Assembly (NCBI RefSeq): GCF_006496635.1
Contig: NZ_CP022958.1
Span: forward strand, 806,001-870,000
DNA length: 64,000 nt
Reading direction: 5' to 3'
Source: Azoarcus sp. DD4
Lineage (GTDB): Bacteria; Pseudomonadota; Gammaproteobacteria; Burkholderiales; Rhodocyclaceae
The notes under the pieces were generated by a model. The model searched no databases. It saw only the letters and a program-made list of their open reading frames with translations, and was not told the DNA's origin. The translations under genes were made by a program, and so were the position numbers. Below, piece after piece: positions 42,628-50,105 of the stretch (positions within the stretch are counted from its first letter, which is position 1; every line of letters starts with the position of its first letter).

Positions 42628-44850
42628 GTGTGCCTGTCGGTGGCTGAAGGATCGGTAACGGATTTTTCCCCGGAAACGGCGACGCGCCCGTCGGCCGCAG
42701 CCGGCGGTGCTGCGGAGGGGACGGGAGGCGGGCACGGCCGCCATGATCTACTCGAATGCCTGTTGCTGGCGGCGCGGGCCCACGGCGTTGCGATGACGCG
42801 TGATGCCGTACTGGCGGGGCTGCCGGTGGGCGACGAGGGATTGACGCCCGCCTTGTTCGGGCGTGCCGCCAAGCGCGCCGGGCTTACCAGTCAGATCGTG
42901 CGCCGCCCCCTCGAGCAGCTCAACGATGCGCTGCTGCCCACCATTCTGCTGCTCGACGGCGAACATGCCTGCCTGCTGGTCGGCTGGAACGCGGAACGGA
43001 GTCGCGCGCAGGTTGTCTTTCCCGAGCTCGGCGAGGCGGTGGTCGACATGGCGCGGGCCGATCTGCTCGACCGCTACGCCGGCCATGCCATCCACGTCAG
43101 GCCGCAGGTGCATTTCGATGCGCGTACGCCGGTGGTACGGGCGGCTCGCGGCCATCACTGGTTCTGGGGCGTGATCGCCGAGAGCCGTACGCTCTACCGC
43201 GACGTACTGCTGGCAGCCTTCATGATCAACGTGTTTGCGCTCGGCATGCCGTTGTTCACCATGAACGTCTACGACCGCGTGGTGCCCAACAACGCGGTCG
43301 AGACCTTGTGGGTGCTGGCGGCCGGCGTGCTGGTGGTACTGATCGGCGACGTGGTGCTGCGCACGCTGCGCGGTTATTTCGTCGACCTCGCCGGCAACCG
43401 TGCGGACGTCAAGATCTCCGCCCACATCATGGAGCGGGTGCTGGGCATGCGCATGGAAGAGCGGCCGCCTTCGGCCGGTTCCTTCGCGGCCAATCTGCGC
43501 GCCTTCGAATCGGTGCGCGACTTCATCGGCTCGGCCACCGTGGTCTCCTTCATCGACGTGCCGTTCGCGCTGGTCTTCCTGGTGGTGATCGCGTGGATTG
43601 CGCCCCTGCTGCTGCTGCCCTTCGTCGTCGGCGTGGCGCTGGTGCTGCTCTATGCGCTCAGCGTGCAGGGACGCATGCACGAGCTGTCAGAGATGACCTA
43701 TCGCGCCGGTGCTCAGCGCAACGCCACGCTGGTCGAAGGGCTGGTCGGCCTGGAAACCGTGAAGGCGCTCGGCGCCGAGGCACCCATCCAGCGCAAGTGG
43801 GAGAAGAGCGCGGCCCTGCTGGCGCGGGTGGCGGCGCAGTTGCGCCTGCTGTCGGCGACGGCGACCAACGGCACGATGATGATGCAGCAGATCGTGAACG
43901 TGGGCATGATCGTGCTCGGCGTCTATCTGATCGGCCGCAACGAGCTTTCGATGGGCGGCCTGGTGGCCTGCTACATGCTGTCCTCGCGGGCGATGGCGCC
44001 GATCGGCCAGGTCGCCGGCCTGCTCATCCAGTATCACAACGCGTCGACTGCGCTCGAATCGCTCGACCAGATGATGCAGCGCGAAGTCGAGCGGCCCGAG
44101 GGCAGTACCTTCATCACCCGCGGCAGCTTCCAGGGCGAAATCGAGTTCCGCGACGTCGGTTTCACCTACCCGGGCCAGCAGACCGAGGCCTTGCGCGGCG
44201 TGTCCTTCCGCATCCGTCCAGGCGAGCGGGTCGGCGTGCTCGGCCGCGTCGGCTCGGGCAAGACCACGCTGGAGAAGCTGATCCTCGGCCTGTACCGGCC
44301 GACCGCCGGGGCGGTGCTGATCGACGGCATCGACCTGCGTCAGCTCGATCCGGCCGAACTGCGCCGCCACATCGGTTATGTGCAGCAGGACGTCACCCTG
44401 TTCTACGGCACGCTGCGCGAGAACCTCACCATGGGTGCGCCGCTTGCCGAGGACGCCGACGTGATTCGCGCCGCCGAGGTGGCCGGCATCATCGACTTCG
44501 TCAATGCCCATCCGCAGGGCTTCGACATGCTGATCGGCGAGCGCGGCGAATCGTTGTCGGGCGGGCAGCGTCAGGGTGTGGCAATCGCGCGGGCGGTGAT
44601 CAACGATCCGCCCATCCTGTTGCTCGACGAACCGACCGCGTCCATGGATCACTCCAGCGAGGACGGCGTCAAGCGCCGGCTCGGTGCCTTTGCCCATGAC
44701 AAGACCATGATCGTGATCACCCATCGCACCTCGTTGCTCGACCTGGTCGACCGCGTCATCGTCGTCGATGGCGGGCGCATCGTCGCCGACGGGCCGAAGG
44801 CGCAGGTGGTCGAAGCCCTGCGCCAGGGGCGCATCGGGAGGGCAGGCTGA
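42628..44850 (+). CDS. lapB: Type I secretion ATPase/permease, LapB-like
   Basis: The 740-residue product has an N-terminal C39-peptidase-like domain (DLLECLLLAARAHGVAMTRDAV), six membrane helices and an ABC ATPase (Walker A GRVGSGKTT, signature LSGGQRQGVAIARAV, Walker B ILLLDEPT). The catalytic Cys of a true C39 peptidase is absent, so this is the substrate-docking form used for RTX and LapA-type adhesins. The first codon is GTG; an in-frame GTG at 42640, nine bases after GAGGTG, is equally plausible. The lapC start overlaps its stop. Confidence 0.93.
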   Translation: MCLSVAEGSVTDFSPETATRPSAAAGGAAEGTGGGHGRHDLLECLLLAARAHGVAMTRDAVLAGLPVGDEGLTPALFGRAAKRAGLTSQIVRRPLEQLNDALLPTILLLDGEHACLLVGWNAERSRAQVVFPELGEAVVDMARADLLDRYAGHAIHVRPQVHFDARTPVVRAARGHHWFWGVIAESRTLYRDVLLAAFMINVFALGMPLFTMNVYDRVVPNNAVETLWVLAAGVLVVLIGDVVLRTLRGYFVDLAGNRADVKISAHIMERVLGMRMEERPPSAGSFAANLRAFESVRDFIGSATVVSFIDVPFALVFLVVIAWIAPLLLLPFVVGVALVLLYALSVQGRMHELSEMTYRAGAQRNATLVEGLVGLETVKALGAEAPIQRKWEKSAALLARVAAQLRLLSATATNGTMMMQQIVNVGMIVLGVYLIGRNELSMGGLVACYMLSSRAMAPIGQVAGLLIQYHNASTALESLDQMMQREVERPEGSTFITRGSFQGEIEFRDVGFTYPGQQTEALRGVSFRIRPGERVGVLGRVGSGKTTLEKLILGLYRPTAGAVLIDGIDLRQLDPAELRRHIGYVQQDVTLFYGTLRENLTMGAPLAEDADVIRAAEVAGIIDFVNAHPQGFDMLIGERGESLSGGQRQGVAIARAVINDPPILLLDEPTASMDHSSEDGVKRRLGAFAHDKTMIVITHRTSLLDLVDRVIVVDGGRIVADGPKAQVVEALRQGRIGRAG

Positions 44851-46265
44851 TGGCCGGCTTCGAGCAAGGGGTGTTCCGGCGCGTCGGTGGGCTCGCCACG
44901 CGCTTTTCCGGCGTGGGCAACAGTCTGTTCGGCGGCATGCTGGCGCGGTTGTCGAAAATCGAGCGCGACGACAGCCTGGACTGGGCGAGCGATGCCGACT
45001 GGGCGCGCCTGCAGCAGGAGCCGCTGCGTGCCCGGGCCATGCTGCGGGTGACGGCGGTGGTGGTGGTGCTGCTGCTGGGCTGGGCGGCGATCGCCAAGGT
45101 CGACGAGGTTACGCGTGGCGAGGCCAAGGTGATCCCGTCGAGCCAGCTGCAGATCATCCAGTCGGTCGACGGCGGCGTAGTCGAGACCATCGCCGTGCGC
45201 GAGGGGCAGGTGGTCGAGGCCGGCGAGTTGCTGCTCAAGGTCGATCCGACCCGTTTCATGTCGTCACTGCTGGAAAACCGCGCCGAGTACCTCGCGCTCG
45301 AGGCCAAGCGCATCCGGCTCGAGGCGCTTACCCAGGCTACGCCTTTCGTGGTGCCGCCCGAACTGGCGGCAGAGGCCCGCGAGATCGTCGACCACGAGCG
45401 CCGGCTCTATGAGTCCAGCCGCGCCGAGATGGAGGCTCAGCAGTCGATTGCCCGCGACCAGCTGCGCCAGCGCGAGCAGGAGCTGAACGAGGTCCGCGCG
45501 CGTAACGAGAACGCCACCCGCGCCTACGAACTGGTGCAGCAGGAACTCAAGGTCACCAAGCCGCTGGCCACCTCCGGTGCCGTATCCGAGGTGGAGTTGC
45601 TGCGGCTGGAGCGCGACGTCGCCCGCCTGCGCGGCGAGCGCGAGCAGAGCGCGGCGCAGATTTCGCGCATCCAGTCGGCGATTGCCGAGTCGACGCGCAA
45701 GATCCAGGAAATCGAGCTCAACGTTCGCAATCAGCTGCGCAATGAGCTGTCCGACACCATGGCCCGCCTGGGCAGCCTGACCCAGGGCAGCCGGATGCTG
45801 GCCGACCGCGTCAAGCATGCCGAAATCCGTTCGCCCATGCGGGGCACGGTCAAGCGCCTGCTGGTCAATACCGTCGGCGGTGTGGTGCAGCCGGGCAAGG
45901 AAGTGGTCGAGATCGTGCCGCTCGACGACGCGCTGATCCTGGAGGCGCAGGTGAAGCCCAGCGACATCGCCTTCCTGCGCCCCGGGCAGGACGCCCTGGT
46001 GAAGTTCTCGGCCTACGATTTTTCGATCTACGGCGGTCTGGAGGCTGAAGTCGAGCAGATTTCTGCCGATACAGTGGTTGACGCCAAGGGCGGCGCCTTT
46101 TACGTCGTCCGCGTCCGTACGCGGGAATCGTCGCTGGGTGAGAACCTGCCCATCATCCCCGGCATGGTGGCCGAGGTGGACATCCTCACCGGCAAGAAGA
46201 CCATTCTTTCCTACCTGCTCAAGCCTGTGCTTCGGGCCAAGGCCAACGCATTGTCAGAACGATGA
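44850..46265 (+). CDS. lapC: Type I secretion periplasmic adaptor, LapC-like (HlyD family)
   Basis: The 471-residue product has a cytosolic N-terminus, one membrane helix (VTAVVVVLLLGWAAIAKVDEV), a long coiled-coil hairpin (about residues 150-300) and the HlyD C-terminal lipoyl/beta-barrel region (IRSPMRGTVKRLLVNTVGGVVQPGKEVVEIVPLDD; GMVAEVDILTGKKTILSYLLKP). It bridges the ATPase to the outer-membrane channel. Its start overlaps the lapB stop (TGATG) and its end overlaps the luxR start. Confidence 0.94.
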   Translation: MAGFEQGVFRRVGGLATRFSGVGNSLFGGMLARLSKIERDDSLDWASDADWARLQQEPLRARAMLRVTAVVVVLLLGWAAIAKVDEVTRGEAKVIPSSQLQIIQSVDGGVVETIAVREGQVVEAGELLLKVDPTRFMSSLLENRAEYLALEAKRIRLEALTQATPFVVPPELAAEAREIVDHERRLYESSRAEMEAQQSIARDQLRQREQELNEVRARNENATRAYELVQQELKVTKPLATSGAVSEVELLRLERDVARLRGEREQSAAQISRIQSAIAESTRKIQEIELNVRNQLRNELSDTMARLGSLTQGSRMLADRVKHAEIRSPMRGTVKRLLVNTVGGVVQPGKEVVEIVPLDDALILEAQVKPSDIAFLRPGQDALVKFSAYDFSIYGGLEAEVEQISADTVVDAKGGAFYVVRVRTRESSLGENLPIIPGMVAEVDILTGKKTILSYLLKPVLRAKANALSER

Positions 46266-46882
46266 AACGACACATCTTTATCACCCGCAATTCGTTTTCT
46301 TCGCCGCGCTGGGCGGAGGCCTTCCCCGATGCGATGGTGGTGTCCGCCGCAGCTCACACCGCCGTGGGCGCCGACGATGTCGTGTGGCTCAGTGCCGAGC
46401 TGCCTGACTGGCGCGCGAGGATAGGCGACCTGGTGGAGACGGCAGGCTGCCAGGTGGTGGTGCTGTCGCTGCAGCCGGACCAGGGTGAGGCGCTGGCGGC
46501 GCTTGAGCTGGGCGCGCGCGGCTATGTTCATGCGCTGGCGACGCCGACGCTGCTGCGCGAGATCGAAACCGTGGTGACGCATGGCGGCCTGTGGGTCGGC
46601 GCTGAATTGATGACGCGCCTGCTCGGCGCCTTGCGTCCGCGCCTGCCGGCGCCGCGCGATGCGGCGCTCGACGCGCTGTCGCCGCGCGAGGTCGAGGTCG
46701 CGCAGGCGGTTGCGGCCGGCCTCAGCAACAAGGAGGTCGCGCGCCAGCTCGGCGTCACCGAGCGCACGGTCAAGGCGCACCTCGGCGCTGCCTTCGAAAA
46801 GCTGGGCGTGCGCGACCGCCTGCAGCTCGCGCTGCGCATCGGCGCCGGCGGTGAAACCCGTCAGGCCCTGGAAACTCTGTGA
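46262..46882 (+). CDS. LuxR/NarL-type regulator with atypical receiver
   Basis: The 206-residue product has a receiver-like N-terminal half and a LuxR helix-turn-helix (LSPREVEVAQAVAAGLSNKEVARQLGVTERTVKAHLGAAFEKLGV). The place of the receiver phospho-Asp appears to be Ser44 (VVWLSAELPD), so control by phosphorylation is doubtful. The ATG overlaps the lapC stop, so it is expressed with the secretion genes. It lies directly upstream of the adhesin gene and is the obvious candidate regulator of it. Confidence 0.85.
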   Translation: MKRHIFITRNSFSSPRWAEAFPDAMVVSAAAHTAVGADDVVWLSAELPDWRARIGDLVETAGCQVVVLSLQPDQGEALAALELGARGYVHALATPTLLREIETVVTHGGLWVGAELMTRLLGALRPRLPAPRDAALDALSPREVEVAQAVAAGLSNKEVARQLGVTERTVKAHLGAAFEKLGVRDRLQLALRIGAGGETRQALETL

Positions 46883-46936
46883 CGGGTTTCACGACCTGTC
46901 CTTTGGTCCAATAGTTCGCCCCCCGCGTCGCTCGCT

Positions 46937-46964
46937 AGGATGGGATCGTCATGAATCCCATCCT
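46937..46964. promoter_or_regulatory. Inverted repeat upstream of the adhesin gene
   Basis: AGGATGGGAT and ATCCCATCCT form a perfect 10-bp inverted repeat around an 8-nt centre, 44 bp before the adhesin ATG and 54 bp after the luxR stop. It has no T-tract, so an operator or a leader hairpin is more likely than a terminator. Confidence 0.5.
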
Positions 46965-47008
46965 GGTCCGTATGGGCCGGATCCCTGAATGTGGAATTGA
47001 GGTCCGAA

Positions 47009-48040
47009 ATGGCTACCACGCTGCCCGTTGCTACCGTTGTTGCCGTCACCGGCAATGCCTTTGCCCGTGATTCCGAAGGAAAGACGCGCCCGCTGAAGGC
47101 CGGCGACGTGCTGCGTGAAGGCGAAACCATCGTCACATCCGCGGGTGGTCATGTCGAACTGGCGATGAACGATGGTTCGCGCCTCGATATCGGCGAGAAG
47201 CAGACGGTCGCCGTCAGTGCCGACATGGACGAGACCATCCGTCCGCAGGCCCAGGACGCCCAGCTCGCCGGTGCCGACATCGAGCGCGTCATCCAGGCCC
47301 TGAACCAGGGCGGCGATCTCGATGCCGCGCTCGAAGCGCCGGCGGCCGGTCTGGCCGGCGGCGGCGGGGGCGCCGGCAACAACTTCGTGCGCCTGCTGCG
47401 CATCGCCGAAGGCGTCACCCCGGTGGAATTCGAGTTCGCCGCGCTGGCCCAGGATGAAGCCCCGCTGTTCATGCCGGCCTCGGTCGAAGACTCGCCCAGC
47501 GTTCTCGCCGTGCTGCCGACCGAGAACGTGACCGAAACCGTCACGGTGACCCTGACCGAGACCATCACCGTGACCGAAACCGTGATCCTGCCGGTGACCG
47601 GCACGGTGACCGGCATCGTTACCGACACGGTGACCGGTATCGTCACCCAGACGGTGACGGGTACCACGCTCACCGAGACCGTGACCTCGGGCACCGAAAC
47701 CGTGACCGGCACCGCGCTGACCGAAACGGTCACCACCGGTACCGAGACCGTGACCGGCACTGCGTTGACCGAAACCGTGACTTCCGGCACCCAGACGGTG
47801 ACCGGCACCACGCTGACCGAGACCGTGACTTCCGGCACCCAGACGGTGACCGGCACCACGCTGACCGAGACCGTGACTTCCGGCACCCAGACGGTGACCG
47901 GTACTGCACTGACAGAAACCGTGACCTCGGGCACCGACACGGTGACCGGTACAGCGCTGACCGAGACGGTTACCTCCGGCACCGACACCGTGACCGGCAC
48001 CGCGCTGACCGAGACGGTCACCTCCGGCACTGACACCTGA
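47009..48040 (+). CDS. Retention-module Thr-rich adhesin, N-terminal part (frame broken)
   Basis: ATG 47009 follows GAGGT. Residues 1-130 form a LapA-type retention module (VVAVTGNAFARDSEGKTRPL; LREGETIVTSAGGHVELAMNDGSRLDIGEKQTV) ending in a LapG-type cleavage site PAAG at 111-114 and a Gly-rich linker. From about residue 170 the chain becomes Thr/Glu/Val repeats: TVTGTALTETVTSGTE and variants, 16 residues (48 bp) each. Eight units follow, then TGA at 48038-48040. At that point the repeat lacks 16 bp, and the repeats continue in another frame (next entry). The intact product would be held in the outer membrane by its N-terminus. Confidence 0.85.
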   Translation: MATTLPVATVVAVTGNAFARDSEGKTRPLKAGDVLREGETIVTSAGGHVELAMNDGSRLDIGEKQTVAVSADMDETIRPQAQDAQLAGADIERVIQALNQGGDLDAALEAPAAGLAGGGGGAGNNFVRLLRIAEGVTPVEFEFAALAQDEAPLFMPASVEDSPSVLAVLPTENVTETVTVTLTETITVTETVILPVTGTVTGIVTDTVTGIVTQTVTGTTLTETVTSGTETVTGTALTETVTTGTETVTGTALTETVTSGTQTVTGTTLTETVTSGTQTVTGTTLTETVTSGTQTVTGTALTETVTSGTDTVTGTALTETVTSGTDTVTGTALTETVTSGTDT

Positions 48041-48429
48041 CCGAGACGGTCACCTCCGGCACGGAAACCGTGACCGGCACCGCGCTGACCGAGACGGTCA
48101 CCTCCGGCACGGAAACCGTGACCGGCACCGCGCTGACCGAGACGGTCACCTCCGGCACGGAAACCGTGACCGGCACCGCGCTGACCGAGACGGTCACCTC
48201 CGGCACGGAAACCGTGACCGGTACCGCGCTGACCGAGACGGTCACCTCCGGCACCGAGACCGTGACCGGCACCGCGCTGACCGAGACGGTCACCTCGGGC
48301 ACCGAGACCGTGACCGGCACCGCGCTGACCGAGACGGTCACTTCCGGCACCGAGACCGTCACCGGCACGATGCTCACCGAGACCGTTACCTCGGCCACTG
48401 AAACGTGGACCACGCTGACCGAGACCGTC
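47651..48429 (+). repeat. First 48-bp tandem repeat array of the adhesin
   Basis: About 16 tandem copies of a 48-bp unit that encodes TVTGTALTETVTSGTE. Copies differ mostly at third codon positions and at E/D/Q of the last residue. One copy lacks 16 bp at about 48038, so the array is not in one frame. Less regular Thr-rich DNA (47515-47650) leads into it. Antisense frames also stay open because of the repeat composition. Confidence 0.9.
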
Positions 48430-50031
48430 ACCACCACCACCACGCCATTCGTCACCACGGACCACGATATTCAGGCGGGTGGGCCGTCACTTGGGTACAT
48501 CGTTGCAAACGGTCTGCGGATCGAGTTCACGCCTGACGCTGGTCACGAAGTTAACACCAGGGAGGGCTGGCTTGGTGTCGACGACGCGAACATGAACGGG
48601 ACCGACCCGTATCACGACGCGGTAAACGTTGTCGTCACCATGGATGACGGGCCTGCCAACCTTTACGAATTGGTGATGAAGGTTAACGTGGTGGGTGGGA
48701 GCGCCGAGATCAACGTAACGGTCAATGGTGTCACCACGACCTATTCCGTGCCGAAGGGCGAGCACGACATCACGATCACTTCCGATACGCCTTTCAACGA
48801 CTTCCGTATCGAACATCAGAGTGGCAGGTTCACGATCGGAGGTGTCCAGGCCGGTGGCGAACGGGAGGTTGAAATCACCCAGACCGTCACTGAGACCCAT
48901 AGCCAGACAGTGACCGGCACGGCGCTGACCGAAACCGTCACCAGTGGCACCGAAACCGTGACCGGCACGGCGCTGACCGAAACCGTCACCTCCGGCACCG
49001 AAACCGTGACCGGCACCGCGCTGACTGAAACCGTGACCTCCGGCACCCAGACGGTGACCGGTACGGCGCTGACCGAAACGGTGACCAACGGTACCGAGAC
49101 GGCGACAGGCACGGCGCTGACCGAAACGGTGACCAGCGGTACCGAGACGGTGACCGGTACGGCGCTGACCGAAACGGTGACCAGCGGTACCGACACGGTG
49201 ACCGGCACGGCGCTGACCGAGACGGTGACCAGCGGTACCGAGACGGTGACCGGTACGGCGCTGACCGAAACGGTGACTTCGGGCACCGACACGGTGACCG
49301 GTACGGCGCTGACCGAAACGGTGACTTCGGGTACCGAGACGGTGACTGGCACCGCCCTGACCGAAACGGTGACTTCAGGCACCGACACGGTGACCGGTAC
49401 GGCGCTGACCGAAACGGTGACTTCGGGTACCGAGACGGTGACTGGCACCGCCCTGACCGAAACGGTGACTTCAGGCACCGACACGGTGACCGGTACGGCG
49501 CTGACCGAAACGGTGACCTCGGGTACCGAGACGGTGACCGGCATCACGGACACGGAAACCGTGACCAGCGGCACCGAGACGGTGACGGGTACGGCACTGA
49601 CCGAAACCGTGACCGCGGGTACCGAGACGGTGACCGGCATCACGGACACGGAAACCGTGACCAGCGGCACCGAGACGGTGACGGGTACGGCGCTGACCGA
49701 AACCGTGACCTCGGCCACCGAGACGGTGACGGAATACACCGAAACGGTCACCGTGAGCCAATACACCGAAACCGTGACGCTCTCGATGGCAACCGACACC
49801 GTCACCGATACCGCAACGGTGACCGACACGGCCACCGACACGGTGCAGAGCCAATCGGTGATCGGCGATTCGCTGGCGGCCGGCGACGTGCTGCCGCAGA
49901 GCGATGCGCTGATCGACGGCGGCGACAGCGGCACCGGCGGAACCGGCGGTAGCGCCTCCGATCCGCTCGCCGCCTTCCAGACCGATCCGGTGAATCCGCT
50001 GCTCAACAACAACACGCCGACGGTCGAGTAA
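48070..50031 (+). CDS. Thr-rich adhesin, C-terminal part (other frame)
   Basis: This frame is open from 48034; the first possible start is GTG 48070, but it has no ribosome-binding site and is most simply the continuation of the adhesin after a 16-bp gap. It gives eight more repeat units, a non-repetitive domain of about 150 residues (DHDIQAGGPSLGYIVANGL to EHQSGRFTIGGVQAGGEREVEI, beta-rich, no Cys), 17 further repeats, degenerate TDT repeats, and a Gly/Ser/Asp-rich tail ending NPLLNNNTPTVE. I see no RTX nonapeptides and no VWA domain. The secretion signal must therefore be an unusual short one, or it is missing. Confidence 0.75.
   Translation: MTGTALTETVTSGTETVTGTALTETVTSGTETVTGTALTETVTSGTETVTGTALTETVTSGTETVTGTALTETVTSGTETVTGTALTETVTSGTETVTGTMLTETVTSATETWTTLTETVTTTTTPFVTTDHDIQAGGPSLGYIVANGLRIEFTPDAGHEVNTREGWLGVDDANMNGTDPYHDAVNVVVTMDDGPANLYELVMKVNVVGGSAEINVTVNGVTTTYSVPKGEHDITITSDTPFNDFRIEHQSGRFTIGGVQAGGEREVEITQTVTETHSQTVTGTALTETVTSGTETVTGTALTETVTSGTETVTGTALTETVTSGTQTVTGTALTETVTNGTETATGTALTETVTSGTETVTGTALTETVTSGTDTVTGTALTETVTSGTETVTGTALTETVTSGTDTVTGTALTETVTSGTETVTGTALTETVTSGTDTVTGTALTETVTSGTETVTGTALTETVTSGTDTVTGTALTETVTSGTETVTGITDTETVTSGTETVTGTALTETVTAGTETVTGITDTETVTSGTETVTGTALTETVTSATETVTEYTETVTVSQYTETVTLSMATDTVTDTATVTDTATDTVQSQSVIGDSLAAGDVLPQSDALIDGGDSGTGGTGGSASDPLAAFQTDPVNPLLNNNTPTVE
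48437..48900 (+). other. Non-repetitive domain inserted between the two repeat arrays
   Basis: This stretch codes for about 150 residues unlike the repeats, with more varied codon use and somewhat lower GC than its surroundings. The predicted strands (YIVANGLRIEFTP; HDAVNVVVTMDDGPANLYELVMKVNV; NVTVNGVTTTYSVPKGEHDITI) suggest a beta-sandwich, perhaps the ligand-binding head of the adhesin. I do not recognise the fold family. Confidence 0.55.
48907..49737 (+). repeat. Second 48-bp tandem repeat array of the adhesin
   Basis: About 17 tandem copies of the same 48-bp unit. In the middle section units ending TSGTE and TSGTD alternate, so a 96-bp double unit seems to have been amplified; two units carry GITDTETVTSG instead. 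The last units degenerate into shorter TDT-type repeats to about 49845. Confidence 0.9.
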
Positions 50032-50051
50032 TCCGGACTTTCGCGGCAGAC

Positions 50052-50085
50052 GGCGGCGGGCTGAGGCCCGCCGCCTTGTTCTTTT
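50052..50085 (+). terminator. Terminator after the adhesin gene
   Basis: GGCGGCGGGC and GCCCGCCGCC form a perfect 10-bp GC stem with a TGAG loop, followed by TTGTTCTTTT. It starts 21 bp after the adhesin stop and precedes the glycosyltransferase gene, so transcription into the latter is probably reduced. Confidence 0.88.
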
Positions 50086-50105
50086 ATTGACGACGAGAGG
50101 TATCG

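Noticed and set aside
47651..49737. CRISPR-like regular repeats
   Set aside because: The 48-bp units are contiguous, without unique spacers, and encode a repeated peptide in frame.
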